DNA of 33,566 nucleotides from Chryseobacterium gleum (lineage in GTDB: Bacteria; Bacteroidota; Bacteroidia; Flavobacteriales; Schleiferiaceae). Below the pieces are notes generated by a model. The model was not told where the DNA came from. It was given only the letters and a program-made list of their open reading frames with translations, and did no database searches. The DNA is taken from the NCBI GenBank assembly GCA_945883565.1, contig CAMCXO010000027.1, positions 1-33,566 of the forward strand, written 5' to 3'. Numbering within the stretch: the first letter of the stretch is position 1; each line of letters opens with the position of its first letter. This document shows positions 1 through 11,400 of this stretch, one piece after another. The position numbers were made by a program, and so were the translations under genes.

Positions 1-20
1 TTCGAATCCTTCTCTCCCCA
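1..20 (+). tRNA. tRNA-Tyr, 3' fragment cut by the window edge
   Basis: Only the T-loop (TTCGAAT), the 3' half of the T-stem, the acceptor 3' strand TCTCCCC and discriminator A are present. The implied 5' acceptor is GGGGAGA. That acceptor with discriminator A fits bacteroidetal tRNA-Tyr, and Tyr is expected here because the next genes are Gly, Thr and tuf, as in the E. coli tyrU-glyT-thrT-tufB array. The anticodon lies outside the window, so the identity is inferred. No CCA end is encoded. Confidence 0.7.
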
Positions 21-37
21 CGTATTTAGATTTTGAT

Positions 38-110
38 GCGGGCGTAGCTCAGTTGGTAGAGCATCAGCCTTCCAAGCTGAGGGTCGCGGGTTCGAGTCTC
101 GTCGCCCGCT
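38..110 (+). tRNA. tRNA-Gly (anticodon TCC)
   Basis: This is a full 73-nt cloverleaf. The acceptor strands GCGGGCG and CGCCCGC pair perfectly and the discriminator is T. The anticodon stem TCAGC/GCTGA encloses the loop CTTCCAA, with anticodon TCC at 71-73. The T-loop is TTCGAGT. CCA is not encoded and must be added after transcription. It sits 17 bp after the Tyr gene and 15 bp before the Thr gene, so the three are probably cotranscribed. Confidence 0.97.
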
Positions 111-125
111 CAAACGTCTAAACCT

Positions 126-197
126 GCCGGTGTAGCTCAGGGGTAGAGCGTTTCCTTGGTAAGGAAAAGGTCAGGGGTTCAATTCCCCTCATTGGCT
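126..197 (+). tRNA. tRNA-Thr (anticodon GGT)
   Basis: This is a 72-nt cloverleaf. The acceptor GCCGGTG pairs with CATTGGC, including two G-T wobbles, and the discriminator is T. The anticodon stem TTTCC/GGAAA encloses the loop TTGGTAA, with GGT at 158-160. CCA is not encoded. It ends 45 bp before the tuf start with no terminator between, so a joint tRNA-tuf transcript is likely, as in the E. coli thrT-tufB unit. Confidence 0.97.
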
Positions 198-242
198 CGA
201 ATTCATTGGATTCTTTAATAACGCAAACAAACAACCTCAGAA

Positions 243-1430
<1,188 letters not shown>

Positions 1431-1448
1431 TATTAATAATCAATGGTG

Positions 1449-1490
1449 AAAAGGCGCCGGTTTATAAAATCGGGGCCTTTTATCCTAAAA
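1449..1490 (+). terminator. Rho-independent terminator after tuf
   Basis: AAAAGG (1449-1454) pairs with CCTTTT (1476-1481). The stem continues inward through CGCCGG/TCGGGG with one G-G mismatch, around a TTTATAAAA-like loop. The 3' arm ends in T-rich sequence (TTTTATCC). It lies between the tuf stop and tRNA-Trp, so it probably limits read-through from the tRNA-tuf unit. The short U tract suggests partial rather than complete termination. Confidence 0.65.
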
Positions 1491-1561
1491 ACGGGTGTAG
1501 TTCAAGGGTAGAATCGCGGTCTCCAAAACCGTTGATGGGAGTTCGAATCTCTCCACCCGTG
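1491..1561 (+). tRNA. tRNA-Trp (anticodon CCA)
   Basis: This is a 71-nt cloverleaf. The acceptor ACGGGTG/CACCCGT pairs perfectly, and the discriminator is G, the expected identity base for Trp. The anticodon stem GCGGT/ACCGT encloses CTCCAAA, with CCA at 1523-1525. The T-loop is TTCGAAT. No CCA tail is encoded. It ends only 13 nt before the secE start, so the secE-nusG message probably begins with, or is cut out next to, this tRNA. The tuf - tRNA-Trp - secE - nusG order is common in bacteria. Confidence 0.97.
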
Positions 1562-1574
1562 CTTTGAAACAGAA

Positions 1575-1769
1575 ATGGATAAAATAAAAGCTTACATTAT
1601 GGAATCATACCAAGAGCTCGTGGAAAAAACCACTTGGCCCTCTTGGTTAGAATTATGGAAGAGTTCAGTGGTAGTTGCCATTGCTTCTGTGATCATAGCG
1701 CTGTTGATTTTTGCCATGGACAAAAGCATCAGTGCAGTTCTGAAAATTGTTTACGACATCTTTAAATAA
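1575..1769 (+). CDS. secE: Preprotein translocase subunit SecE
   Basis: SecE clamps and stabilises SecY in the inner-membrane SecYEG channel. The 64-residue product is the short single-span form typical outside Gammaproteobacteria. It has an amphipathic N-terminal helix carrying the conserved TTWPS motif (19-23), where SecE touches the cytoplasmic side of SecY. One transmembrane helix follows (about residues 30-50, rich in V, A, I and L). It sits 13 nt after tRNA-Trp and 15 nt before nusG, the near-universal secE-nusG pairing, and is presumably cotranscribed with it. No Shine-Dalgarno sequence is visible. Confidence 0.95.
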   Translation: MDKIKAYIMESYQELVEKTTWPSWLELWKSSVVVAIASVIIALLIFAMDKSISAVLKIVYDIFK

Positions 1770-1784
1770 GTTTAAGATCGATCA

Positions 1785-2333
1785 ATGAGCGAATCAGGGA
1801 TGAAGTGGTATGTTGTTCGCGCCATTAGTGGTCAGGAAAACAAAATCAAGTCGTATATAGAAAGTGAAATTGAGCATCTTAATTTAAAAGATTACGTTGG
1901 TCAAATCCTTGTACCGACGGAGAAAGTGTTCCAGTTTCGAAATGGTAAGAAAGTGAGCAAAGAACGTACCCATTATCCTGGTTATATAATGGTTGAGGCA
2001 CATCTTAGTGGAGAAGTGGTACATGCAATTAAAAGTGTTACTGGGGTAATTGGGTTTCTAGGAGAAACCAAAGCTGGCGATCCTACGCCTATTCGACAGG
2101 CCGAAGTAAACAGGATGCTTGGCAGAGTTGATGAGCTAATGGAGACTTCGGAGCAGATGCATATGCCTTTCTTTGTGGGTGAAAATGTTAAAGTAATAGA
2201 TGGACCTTTCAATGGATTCAATGGTACAATTGAAAAAGTAAACGAAGAAAAACGCAAGTTGGAAGTTATGGTCAAAATATTTGGGCGCAGAACTCCTCTT
2301 GAATTAAGCTTCATGCAAGTAGAAAAAGAATAA
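1785..2333 (+). CDS. nusG: Transcription termination/antitermination factor NusG
   Basis: NusG binds RNA polymerase, reduces pausing and links transcription to Rho or to the leading ribosome. The protein has 182 residues. The N-terminal NGN domain covers about residues 6-115 (KWYVVRAISGQENK near the start, then THYPGYIMVEA at 62-72, the region facing the polymerase clamp). A linker follows, then a C-terminal KOW domain at about 128-182 (FFVGENVKVIDGPFNGFNGT at 129-148). No inserted domain is present. It lies between secE and rplK, the standard position, with 74 nt of leader before rplK. Confidence 0.97.
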   Translation: MSESGMKWYVVRAISGQENKIKSYIESEIEHLNLKDYVGQILVPTEKVFQFRNGKKVSKERTHYPGYIMVEAHLSGEVVHAIKSVTGVIGFLGETKAGDPTPIRQAEVNRMLGRVDELMETSEQMHMPFFVGENVKVIDGPFNGFNGTIEKVNEEKRKLEVMVKIFGRRTPLELSFMQVEKE

Positions 2334-2347
2334 ACAAAGATGTGAGC

Positions 2348-2377
2348 AACTGTCTGTAGATGCTTCCAGTTTACAGA
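2348..2377 (+). promoter_or_regulatory. Possible structured leader upstream of rplK-rplA
   Basis: In the 74-nt nusG-rplK spacer, TCTGTA (2353-2358) can pair with TACAGA (2372-2377), and AACTG (2348-2352) can pair with CAGTT (2367-2371). The two pairings cross each other with no connecting loops, so they are more likely alternative hairpins than a pseudoknot. In E. coli, L1 represses the L11-L1 mRNA at this position. Whether this element is an L1 site is speculation from position alone. Confidence 0.25.
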
Positions 2378-2407
2378 TCAAGAGCAAACCAAAATAAAGA
2401 AACAAAA

Positions 2408-2845
2408 ATGGCCAAAGAAATAAGTACGTACATCAAACTTCAGGTGAAGGGCGGTGCGGCCAATCCTTCCCCTCCGGTAGGACCTGCTTTGGGTTCTAAA
2501 GGGGTGAATATTATGGAGTTCTGTAAGCAGTTTAATGCTCGAACCCAAGATAAGGCTGGCAAAATTCTTCCCGTAGTTATTACGGTTTATACAGACAAGT
2601 CTTTTGATTTTGTCATAAAGACCCCTCCGGCTGCAGTTCAGCTTATGGAAGTCGCTAAGCTTAAAGGCGGCTCTGCCGAGCCAAACAGGAAGAAAGTGGC
2701 TAAAGTAAGCTGGGAGCAAGTTAGGACCATCGCTCAAGACAAAATGACTGATTTAAATTGTTTTACAATTGAATCAGCCATGTCGATGATTGCTGGTACC
2801 GCTCGCAGCATGGGCATCTCAGTAACCGGCGAAAAACCCTTCTAA
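2408..2845 (+). CDS. rplK: 50S ribosomal protein L11
   Basis: L11 forms the base of the GTPase-associated centre on 23S rRNA together with L10 and L12. The start at 2408 gives [20 protein letters not shown], a typical L11 N-terminus, and 145 residues, close to the family's roughly 141. An in-frame start at 2360 would add 16 residues that do not look like L11, so it is rejected. The N-terminal domain carries the proline-rich stretch [13 protein letters not shown] (about 21-33). The C-terminal rRNA-binding domain carries the GTARSMG-like signature near the end. It is 11 nt upstream of rplA and must be cotranscribed with it. The leader is A-rich with no clear Shine-Dalgarno. Confidence 0.97.
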   Translation: MAKEISTYIKLQVKGGAANPSPPVGPALGSKGVNIMEFCKQFNARTQDKAGKILPVVITVYTDKSFDFVIKTPPAAVQLMEVAKLKGGSAEPNRKKVAKVSWEQVRTIAQDKMTDLNCFTIESAMSMIAGTARSMGISVTGEKPF

Positions 2846-2856
2846 ACCAAGAAATA

Positions 2857-3549
2857 ATGGCAAAGCTCACAAAAAAGCAAAAAGAAGTGGCCGGTTTAAT
2901 CGAGCGCAATAAACTCTATTCAATTTCAGATGCGAGTGAATTGGTTAAGAAAATCACAACTACAAAGTTTGATTCCAGCGTTGATTTAGCTGTTCGATTA
3001 GGCGTTGATCCACGAAAAGCTAATCAAATGGTAAGGGGAGTCGTTACGCTGCCTCATGGAACTGGTAAAACTGTGCGTGTTCTAGCTCTTGTGCCTTCAG
3101 AGAAGGAGGCAGAAGCTAAGGAAGCTGGTGCAGATTATGTTGGTCTAGATGAATATTTAGAAAAAATTAAATCTGGCTGGACCGATGTGGATGTTATCAT
3201 AACTATGCCGTCTGTTATGGGCAAGCTTGGCCCTTTAGGGAGAATTCTTGGTCCACGTGGATTGATGCCTAATCCCAAGACTGGAACCGTAACAATGGAT
3301 ATAGGTAGAGCTGTTGCAGAGGTAAAGGCAGGTAAAATTGATTTTAAAGTAGATAAGTATGGCATTGTTCATGCTGGTATAGGCCGAATTTCCTTTGATA
3401 GCCATAAGTTAAAAGAGAATGCTGAAGAGTTAATCAAAACATTGGTGCGCTTGAAACCAACTGCTGCTAAAGGCACATATGTGAAAAGCATTTATATTTC
3501 ATCAACTATGAGCAAAGGCATTGCTATAGAAACTAAGTCAATCGTTTAA
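2857..3549 (+). CDS. rplA: 50S ribosomal protein L1
   Basis: L1 builds the mobile L1 stalk that moves deacylated tRNA out of the E site. In many bacteria it also represses its own L11-L1 mRNA. The length of 230 residues matches the family. Recognisable parts are [20 protein letters not shown] near 42-61, LPHGTGKT, and the central signature [20 protein letters not shown]. The C-terminal part has [16 protein letters not shown] and an ending of the [12 protein letters not shown] type. The start directly follows rplK by 11 nt. The gene runs to within 14 nt of rplJ, so no separate rplJ leader exists. Confidence 0.98.
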   Translation: MAKLTKKQKEVAGLIERNKLYSISDASELVKKITTTKFDSSVDLAVRLGVDPRKANQMVRGVVTLPHGTGKTVRVLALVPSEKEAEAKEAGADYVGLDEYLEKIKSGWTDVDVIITMPSVMGKLGPLGRILGPRGLMPNPKTGTVTMDIGRAVAEVKAGKIDFKVDKYGIVHAGIGRISFDSHKLKENAEELIKTLVRLKPTAAKGTYVKSIYISSTMSKGIAIETKSIV

Positions 3550-3563
3550 TTCCCGAAAGCCGT

Positions 3564-4085
3564 ATGAATAAACTAGAAAAAGATAAGATAATAGACGAGC
3601 TTAAGGAAATGTTGCAGACTGCAGGCACCATTTACATTACAGATGTATCAGGTTTGAATGCAGAGAATACTAGCGCATTGAGAAGGTTATGCTTCAGTCG
3701 CAATGTGAAAATGAATGTGGTTAAGAACACTTTGCTTAAAAAAGCGATGGAGCGTTCTGGACTGAAGTTTGACGAGCTTTTTCCCGTTCTAAAAGGAAGC
3801 ACAAGCGTTATGATTGCCGATACAGGCAATGTGCCTGCTAAGCTTATCAAGGAATTTAGAAAGAAAGGTAGTATTCCTGCTTTGAAAGGTGCTTGGGTGG
3901 AAGAAGCCATTTTTATTGGCGACAATCAAATTGAAACCTTAATTAATCTCAAGTCGAAGAACGAATTGATTGGAGATGTAATAGCTCTTCTTCAATCTCC
4001 CGCTAAGAATGTCCTTTCTGCTTTACAATCTGGAGGTTCTACCTTGGCTGGATTGGTTAAAACCCTTCAGGAAAGAGATAACTAA
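3564..4085 (+). CDS. rplJ: 50S ribosomal protein L10
   Basis: L10 anchors the L12 dimers to the ribosomal stalk. The 173-residue product has the expected layout. An rRNA-binding N-terminal domain begins MNKLEKDKIIDELKEML and contains the VKNTLLKKAM motif. A long C-terminal helix that receives L12 dimers follows, ending SGGSTLAGLVKTLQERDN. It lies 14 nt after rplA and 54 nt before rplL. In Proteobacteria, L10-L12 represses translation through a long rplJ leader, and the 14-nt gap here leaves no room for such a leader outside coding sequence. Cotranscription with both neighbours is likely. Confidence 0.97.
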   Translation: MNKLEKDKIIDELKEMLQTAGTIYITDVSGLNAENTSALRRLCFSRNVKMNVVKNTLLKKAMERSGLKFDELFPVLKGSTSVMIADTGNVPAKLIKEFRKKGSIPALKGAWVEEAIFIGDNQIETLINLKSKNELIGDVIALLQSPAKNVLSALQSGGSTLAGLVKTLQERDN

Positions 4086-4139
4086 CGTACGCACTCATAG
4101 CTTCCATAAACAAACACTAACAGTAAACAACAACCCAAA

Positions 4140-4520
4140 ATGGCAGATATCAAAGAACTCGGTGATGCTCTAGTAAACCTCACCGTAAAAGAAGTAAATG
4201 AACTGGCTTCTTATTTAAAAGAAACATATGGCATAGAGCCTGCAGCGGCAGCTGTAGCCATAGCGGCCCCCGTAGGTGGAGGTGCAGGAGAGGCGGCAGT
4301 TGAAGAGAAAACATCATTTGATGTCATCCTTAAAGCAGCTGGCCCCTCTAAATTGGCAGTAGTGAAATTAGTTAAGGAATTGACTGGTCTTGGCTTGAAA
4401 GAAGCAAAAGAATTAGTTGATGCCGCCCCTAAAGCTCTAAAAGAAGGTGTTGCCAAAGATGAGGCCGATGCCCTTAAAAGCCAGCTTGAAGAAGCTGGTG
4501 CTGAGGTAGAAGTTAAGTAA
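4140..4520 (+). CDS. rplL: 50S ribosomal protein L7/L12
   Basis: L7/L12 is the multicopy stalk protein that recruits translational GTPases. The protein has 126 residues. The N-terminal dimerisation helices (about 1-35) bind L10. A flexible Ala/Gly/Pro/Val-rich hinge follows (about 34-54, containing [16 protein letters not shown]). The compact C-terminal domain starts at [10 protein letters not shown] and includes the factor-binding helix with [21 protein letters not shown]. The 54-nt upstream spacer is A/C-rich without a Shine-Dalgarno sequence. Downstream, a 105-nt spacer holding a stable hairpin separates it from rpoB. That is where bacteria commonly uncouple high stalk-protein output from lower polymerase output. 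Confidence 0.98.
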   Translation: MADIKELGDALVNLTVKEVNELASYLKETYGIEPAAAAVAIAAPVGGGAGEAAVEEKTSFDVILKAAGPSKLAVVKLVKELTGLGLKEAKELVDAAPKALKEGVAKDEADALKSQLEEAGAEVEVK

Positions 4521-4543
4521 TCTCCTCCTTTACAATAGGTTGT

Positions 4544-4571
4544 AGGTCTGTGAACCTTAGTTCGCAGGCCT
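4544..4571 (+). terminator. Hairpin between rplL and rpoB, candidate attenuator or RNase processing site
   Basis: AGGTCTGTGAAC (4544-4555) pairs with GTTCGCAGGCCT (4560-4571) around the loop CTTA. The result is a 12-bp uninterrupted stem including two G-U pairs. No T run follows, so it is not a full intrinsic terminator. In E. coli the same spacer holds a partial attenuator and an RNase III site that lower rpoBC expression relative to the stalk proteins. A matching role here is inferred from position. Confidence 0.6.
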
Positions 4572-4625
4572 CAGCCTGTTTGCGTTAATATCTCTTCAGA
4601 AGCAGTGTAAATAAACCCTAGTTCA

Positions 4626-7600
4626 TTGGCCACTCAAACTTCCAACCGAATTTCATTCGCGTCTATAAAGTCTCAGATCGAATATCCTGACTTTATGGAC
4701 ATTCAGATTAAATCTTTTCAGGATTTTTTTCAGCTTGAAACCAAGCCTGAAAATCGAAAAGATGAAGGTCTTTTTAGAACCTTCTCAGAAAATTTCCCAA
4801 TTACCGATGCTCGAAACCAGTTTGTTTTGGAGTTCCTCGATTATTTCGTTGATCCGCCTCGATATTCAGAAGATGAGTGCATAGAGCGTGGTTTAACTTT
4901 TAGTGTGCCACTTAAGGCAAGGCTGAAGTTATACTGTACTGATCCGGAACACGAAGATTTTGAAACCATTGTGCAAGATGTCTATCTTGGTACGATTCCA
5001 TATATGACACCACGTGGAACTTTTATAGTAAATGGCGCAGAACGCGTTGTGGTTTCACAGTTGCACCGTTCACCTGGGGTGTTCTTCGGTCAGAGCTATC
5101 ATGCCAATGGAACAAAACTTTACAGCGCTCGAATAATTCCATTTAAAGGTTCTTGGATTGAGTTTGCGACCGACATTAACAATGTAATGTATGCTTACAT
5201 CGACAGAAAAAAGAAGTTACCGGTCACAACTCTCCTGCGAGCCATTGGGTTCGAAAGAGATAAGGATATTTTGGAGATTTTTGACTTGGCAGAAGAGATT
5301 AAAGTAAGCAAAACGGCACTTAAGAAAGTTTTGAGCCGCAGGCTTGCTGCACGTGTTTTGAAAACGTGGATTGAGGACTTTGTAGATGAGGATACTGGCG
5401 AAGTGGTAAGTATTGAACGTAATGAAGTAATTCTTGACCGAGATACCGTTCTTGAAAAAGAACATTTGGAGGCTATATTAGATGCCGACGTACCAACCAT
5501 TTTGCTTCACCGTGAGGATGTAGAGTCGGCTGATAATTCTATAATTTATAATACTCTTCAAAAAGATCCGACTAACTCTGAAAAAGAGGCTGTAGAACAT
5601 ATATATCGACAATTGAGAAACGCCGAACCTCCTGACGAAGAGACGGCTAGAGGAATTATAGACAAACTTTTCTTTTCAGAAACCCGTTATAATCTAGGTG
5701 AAGTAGGACGTTACCGCCTCAACAAAAAATTAGGACTGGACGTCGAGCGTAGTGTTCAAGTCTTAACAAAAGAAGATATTATTCTAATAATTCGCTATTT
5801 AATCGAATTGATTAATTCTAAAGCGGAAGTAGATGATATTGACCACTTAAGCAACAGAAGGGTGAGAACTGTTGGTGAGCAATTAGCTAACCAATTTGGA
5901 GTTGGTTTATCGAGAATGGCAAGAACCATTCGTGAGCGAATGAATGTTCGGGATAATGAGGTTTTTACGCCTATAGATTTGATTAATGCAAAGACTCTGT
6001 CTTCTGTTATCAATTCATTTTTCGGCACCAATCAGTTGAGCCAATTTATGGATCAAACAAATCCATTAGCAGAAATCACACACAAACGCAGGATGTCTGC
6101 ACTTGGGCCTGGCGGTCTTTCTCGAGAAAGAGCTGGTTTTGAAGTTCGTGACGTTCACTACACGCATTACGGTCGATTGTGTCCTATAGAAACCCCAGAA
6201 GGCCCAAACATTGGTTTGATTTCTTCTATGTGTGTTTTCTCGAGAGTAAACCGCATGGGCTTTATCGAAACCCCATACCGCCAAGTGGAGAATGGCAAAG
6301 TTCGTGTTGATTTGCAACCGTCTTATTTGAGTGCGGAAGAAGAGGAAAACATGGTAATTGCCCAAGCCAATGCGCCCATTGATTCAGAAGGTAACTTCCT
6401 TAATAAGCGTGTTAAGGCCCGTGATGAAGGTGACTTCCCTCTTGTAGAGCCCGAACAAGTTCAATTTATGGATGTTGCTCCAAATCAGATTGCATCCATT
6501 TCGGCATCTTTGATTCCTTTTCTCGAACATGATGATGCTAACAGGGCATTGATGGGATCGAATATGATGCGTCAGGCTGTGCCACTAATGATTCCTGAGG
6601 CTCCAATTGTTGGGACTGGTTTAGAGCGCCAAGTGGCAAGAGATTCTAGGGTTCTGATAAACGCTGAAAGTGAAGGTGTAGTGGAGAAAGTAGATGCTCG
6701 CGAAATTGTTATAAAGTATGACCGAAGCGATGACGATGCATTGGTTAGTTTTGAAGATGAGTACAAGTCTTACAATCTAATTAAATTTAGGAAGACGAAC
6801 CAAGGCTCCACTATTAATTTAAAGCCAACTGTTAGCGTTGGTCAAAGAGTAAGTAAAGGTGATGTTCTCTGCGAAGGCTATGCAACAGAAAAGGGTGAAT
6901 TGGCACTAGGGCGAAATCTATTGGTTTCGTTTATGCCTTGGAAGGGCTATAACTTTGAAGACGCCATTGTAATTTCTGAAAGAGTGGCCAGGGAGGATAT
7001 TTTTACATCCATTCATGTTGAAGAATATAGTTTAGAAGTTCGTGATACCAAGTTGGGTATGGAAGAACTCACACCTGATATTCCTAATGTTAGCGAAGAA
7101 GCAACAAAAGATTTGGACGAAAATGGAATTATACGAATTGGCGCTGAAATAAAACCGGGAGACATCTTAATTGGAAAAATCACACCCAAAGGTGAAAGTG
7201 ACCCCACTCCAGAAGAAAAATTGTTGCGTGCTATATTCGGAGATAAGGCAGGAGACGTTAAAGATGCGTCTTTGAAAGCTAGTCCGTCTAATTATGGAGT
7301 AGTGATTGACAAAAAGCTTTTCTCGAGGAGTATAAAAGATAAGCGTCAGAGAAGCAAAGACAAAGAGGAATTAGAGGTATTGGAGCAAGAATACACAGCT
7401 CAAATGGAAGAGCTTAAAGTTAGATTCCTTGACAAACTCAATGTTTTGGTTAGTGGAAAAACCTGTCAAGGTGTTTCCAATGATTTAAATGAAGTAGTAA
7501 TTCCTAAGGGCACGAAGTTTACGCAGCGAATCCTTAACAGCATCGAGGATTATACCCGTTTAACCGGTGGTACTTGGACTACAGACGACGACAAGAATCG

Positions 7601-8435
7601 TCTGATTCAAACTCTTTTGCATAATTATAAAATCAAGGTTAGCGACATCACTGGTGTTTATAAACGCAAGAAGTTTACCATAACTGTTGGAGACGAATTG
7701 CCAGCCGGCATAATAAAGTTGGCCAAAGTGTATATCGCACAAAAGCGTAAGTTAAAGGTTGGTGATAAAATGGCCGGCCGACACGGTAATAAAGGTATAG
7801 TAGCTCGAATAGTTCGAGATGAAGACATGCCCTTTTTGGAAGATGGTACCCCGGTAGACATTGTATTGAACCCATTAGGGGTGCCTTCAAGAATGAATAT
7901 TGGTCAGATTTATGAAACCGTTTTAGGTTGGGCAGGCAAAAAGCTAGGAAGAAAATTTTCAACACCAATATTTGATGGAGCTTCACTAGACGAAATCACC
8001 AAGTATACAGACGAAGCAGGGCTTCCACCTTTCGGTCATACCCGATTGTACGATGGTGGAACCGGAGAGGCGTTCCACCAAAAAGCAACTGTGGGTGTGA
8101 TTTATATGCTCAAATTAGGCCATATGGTTGACGATAAAATGCATGCGCGGTCAATAGGACCATATAGCTTAATTACACAACAACCATTAGGAGGTAAGGC
8201 CCAATTTGGAGGACAGCGTTTTGGAGAAATGGAAGTTTGGGCTATTGAAGCTTTTGGTGCCTCAAACATCCTTAGGGAGATATTGACTGTAAAGTCAGAT
8301 GACGTTGTGGGCCGTGCTAAAACTTATGAAGCCATTGTGAAAGGTGAGGCTTTGCCGGAACCTGGAATTCCCGAATCATTTAATGTATTGCTGCACGAGT
8401 TACAAGGCTTGGGTCTTAAAGTAACTCTAGAATAA
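4626..8435 (+). CDS. rpoB: DNA-directed RNA polymerase subunit beta
   Basis: This is the catalytic-core beta subunit. At 1269 residues it is the size usual in Bacteroidota. The start is TTG at 4626: it gives [20 protein letters not shown], the expected N-terminus, while an in-frame TAA at 4608-4610 and no intervening ATG rule out an upstream start. No Shine-Dalgarno sequence precedes it. The rifampicin pocket is intact and of sensitive type, with Gln473, Asp476, His486 and Ser491 corresponding to E. coli Gln513, Asp516, His526 and Ser531. Further conserved parts are [34 protein letters not shown] and the C-terminal [18 protein letters not shown]. It sits 25 nt upstream of rpoC in one operon. 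Confidence 0.98.
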   Translation: MATQTSNRISFASIKSQIEYPDFMDIQIKSFQDFFQLETKPENRKDEGLFRTFSENFPITDARNQFVLEFLDYFVDPPRYSEDECIERGLTFSVPLKARLKLYCTDPEHEDFETIVQDVYLGTIPYMTPRGTFIVNGAERVVVSQLHRSPGVFFGQSYHANGTKLYSARIIPFKGSWIEFATDINNVMYAYIDRKKKLPVTTLLRAIGFERDKDILEIFDLAEEIKVSKTALKKVLSRRLAARVLKTWIEDFVDEDTGEVVSIERNEVILDRDTVLEKEHLEAILDADVPTILLHREDVESADNSIIYNTLQKDPTNSEKEAVEHIYRQLRNAEPPDEETARGIIDKLFFSETRYNLGEVGRYRLNKKLGLDVERSVQVLTKEDIILIIRYLIELINSKAEVDDIDHLSNRRVRTVGEQLANQFGVGLSRMARTIRERMNVRDNEVFTPIDLINAKTLSSVINSFFGTNQLSQFMDQTNPLAEITHKRRMSALGPGGLSRERAGFEVRDVHYTHYGRLCPIETPEGPNIGLISSMCVFSRVNRMGFIETPYRQVENGKVRVDLQPSYLSAEEEENMVIAQANAPIDSEGNFLNKRVKARDEGDFPLVEPEQVQFMDVAPNQIASISASLIPFLEHDDANRALMGSNMMRQAVPLMIPEAPIVGTGLERQVARDSRVLINAESEGVVEKVDAREIVIKYDRSDDDALVSFEDEYKSYNLIKFRKTNQGSTINLKPTVSVGQRVSKGDVLCEGYATEKGELALGRNLLVSFMPWKGYNFEDAIVISERVAREDIFTSIHVEEYSLEVRDTKLGMEELTPDIPNVSEEATKDLDENGIIRIGAEIKPGDILIGKITPKGESDPTPEEKLLRAIFGDKAGDVKDASLKASPSNYGVVIDKKLFSRSIKDKRQRSKDKEELEVLEQEYTAQMEELKVRFLDKLNVLVSGKTCQGVSNDLNEVVIPKGTKFTQRILNSIEDYTRLTGGTWTTDDDKNRLIQTLLHNYKIKVSDITGVYKRKKFTITVGDELPAGIIKLAKVYIAQKRKLKVGDKMAGRHGNKGIVARIVRDEDMPFLEDGTPVDIVLNPLGVPSRMNIGQIYETVLGWAGKKLGRKFSTPIFDGASLDEITKYTDEAGLPPFGHTRLYDGGTGEAFHQKATVGVIYMLKLGHMVDDKMHARSIGPYSLITQQPLGGKAQFGGQRFGEMEVWAIEAFGASNILREILTVKSDDVVGRAKTYEAIVKGEALPEPGIPESFNVLLHELQGLGLKVTLE

Positions 8436-8460
8436 CCAAAGACCCAATAAAGTTAACAAT

Positions 8461-11400
8461 ATGCCCATCAGAAATACAGACAAAAACAGCAATCCTGGAG
8501 GCTTTGGCTCCATAACTATTAGTTTAAGCTCGCCAGAAGATGTATTGGCCAAATCTAGTGGTGAAGTTTTAAAACCAGAAACGATTAACTATCGCACCCA
8601 TAAACCTGAAAGAGATGGCTTGTTCTGCGAGCGCATTTTTGGTCCGGTAAAAGATTATGAGTGCTTTTGTGGAAAATACAAGCGCATACGGTACAAGGGT
8701 ATAGTTTGCGATCGTTGTGGTGTAGAAGTTACTGAGAAAAAAGTTCGTCGCGAGCGCATTGGCCATATAAATTTGGTCGTGCCTGTTGCACATATTTGGT
8801 ATTTCAGGTCTCTTCCGAATAAAATAGGATACCTTTTGGGCTTACCTTCAAAGAAGCTCGATATGGTTATCTATTACGAGCGTTATGTGGTAATTCAACA
8901 AGGTCTTGCTACTAAACCAGATGGTTCTGTACTTGATTATATGGAGTTCTTAACAGAAGAAGAATACCTCGAAATTCTTGATCGGTTACCACAGGAAAAC
9001 AACTATTTGGATGATAATGATCCAAACAAGTTCATTGCTAAAATGGGTGCAGATGCTCTTATAGCCCTTTTAGAAAGAACCAAGCTAGACGAACTTTCTT
9101 ATGACCTTAGACATAAGGCCAGCACAGAAACCAGTCAGCAACGCAAGCAAGAAGCCTTAAAACGTCTTCAGGTAGTTGAGGCATTTAGAGATGCAAACCT
9201 TAGTATGGTTAACAAGCCAGAATGGATGGTGATGAAGATAATTCCGGTGATTCCACCAGAATTACGCCCATTAGTGCCCTTGGATGGTGGACGATTTGCT
9301 ACATCTGATCTTAACGACTTGTATAGAAGGGTAATTATCCGAAACAACCGATTAAAGCGATTACTCGAAATTAAAGCTCCTGAAGTAATACTACGCAATG
9401 AAAAGCGCATGCTTCAGGAAGCTGTAGATTCACTTTTCGACAACACGCGAAAAGCATCTGCAGTTAAAACTGAATCAAATCGAGCCTTAAAGTCTTTATC
9501 TGATAGTCTAAAAGGCAAACAAGGCCGCTTCCGTCAGAATTTACTTGGAAAACGAGTTGACTATTCAGCACGTTCTGTAATTGTTGTGGGGCCTGAACTA
9601 CATCTTCACGAATGTGGTTTGCCGAAAAACATGGCCGCAGAGCTTTACAAGCCCTTTATTATAAGAAAACTGATTGAAAGGGGTATAGTTAAAACGGTAA
9701 AGTCTGCAAAAAAAATTATAGACAAACGTGATCCTGTAGTTTGGGATATTCTTGAGAATGTAATGAAGGGACATCCAGTTCTTCTGAACAGAGCCCCAAC
9801 ACTCCATAGATTAGGCATACAAGCCTTTCAGCCAAAACTAATCGAAGGAAAAGCAATACAACTCCACCCATTAGTTTGTACTGCCTTTAATGCCGATTTC
9901 GATGGCGATCAGATGGCGGTACACCTTCCATTGGGGCCGGCTGCAATTCTTGAGGCTCAGATTCTTATGCTTGCCTCGCACAATATTTTAAACCCTGCCA
10001 ACGGTTCTCCAATAACTGTGCCTTCGCAAGACATGGTTCTTGGATTGTATTACATGACAAAGGCACGAAAAAGTACTGATGAAAAGCCCGTAAAAGGTGA
10101 AGGTATGGTGTTTTATTCGCCGGAAGAAGTAGAAATTGCTTTCAATGAGCGACGTGTGGATCTTCATGCAATTATTAAAGTAAAGCATAGAGTAGAAGAA
10201 AATGGCGCTTTGTCTATTCGCCTTATTGAAACAACTGTAGGACGAGTACTTTTTAACCAAGTTGTTCCAGTCCAAGTGGGATTTATAGATGCAATTCTTA
10301 CGAAAAAAGCATTGCGCGACATTATAGCCGGAATTCTGAAGAAGACCAATGTCGCATCAACTGCCAAATTTTTGGACGACATGAAGAATTTGGGCTTCCA
10401 AACAGCGTTCAGAGGAGGTCTATCTTTTTCACTTGAAAATATTATTATTCCAAACGAAAAAGATAGCTTGGTGAAAGATGCCAATGAGCAAATTGAAGGC
10501 ATCTTATCTAGCTACAATATGGGTCTTATTACCAATAACGAACGCTATAATCAAGTTATTGACGTTTGGACCAATACCAACGCTCGCCTCACGGAAAGAG
10601 CCATGTACTATTTGAGTAACGACGATCAAGGCTTCAATCCGATTTTTATGATGTTGGATTCAGGAGCACGTGGTTCAAAAGAGCAAATTCGCCAGCTTTC
10701 GGGTATGCGTGGTTTGATGGCTAAGCCTCAAAAATCTGGTTCAGGAGGAGGCGAGATTATAGAAAACCCCATTATTTCTAATTTTAAAGAGGGGCTTTCT
10801 ATTCTAGAGTACTTTATATCTACCCATGGTGCTCGTAAAGGTTTGGCCGATACTGCGCTTAAAACTGCTGACGCAGGTTATCTTACCCGTCGTTTGGTCG
10901 ATGTGGCTCAAGATGTTATTATAAATGAGGAAGATTGCGGAACTCTGCGTGGACTAGAAGTTAGTGCCCTCAAGAAAAACGAAGAGGTAGTTGAACCACT
11001 TAAAGATCGAATAGTAGGTCGAGTTTCTCTTCACGATGTGATTAACCCACTGAATGGGGTGCGAATTGTTGAATCTGGGGCACTTATATCCGATCAAATG
11101 GCTGATGCAATTGAAGCATCGCCAATAGAAATCGTGGAGGTGCGTTCAGCATTAACCTGTGAGTCAAAACGAGGGATTTGTGCCAAATGTTATGGACGAA
11201 ACTTGGCTACCGGGAAAATGGTGCAGATTGGTGAAGCTGTAGGGGTTATTGCGGCTCAATCTATTGGCGAACCAGGTACTCAGCTTACCCTTAGAACATT
11301 CCACGTGGGTGGAACCGCTGGTAACGTAGCAGAAGAAAGCAAATTGATAGCAAAGTTCGATGGCATTCTTGAAACGGACGAATTAAGAACCGTTATTAGC

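Noticed and set aside
2348-2377. H-type pseudoknot before rplK
   Set aside because: The two stems cross but leave zero-length connecting loops, which is sterically unlikely. They are kept only as alternative hairpins.
2360-2407. Extended L11 start at 2360
   Set aside because: The added 16 residues have no L11 character, and [10 protein letters not shown] at 2408 is the family start.
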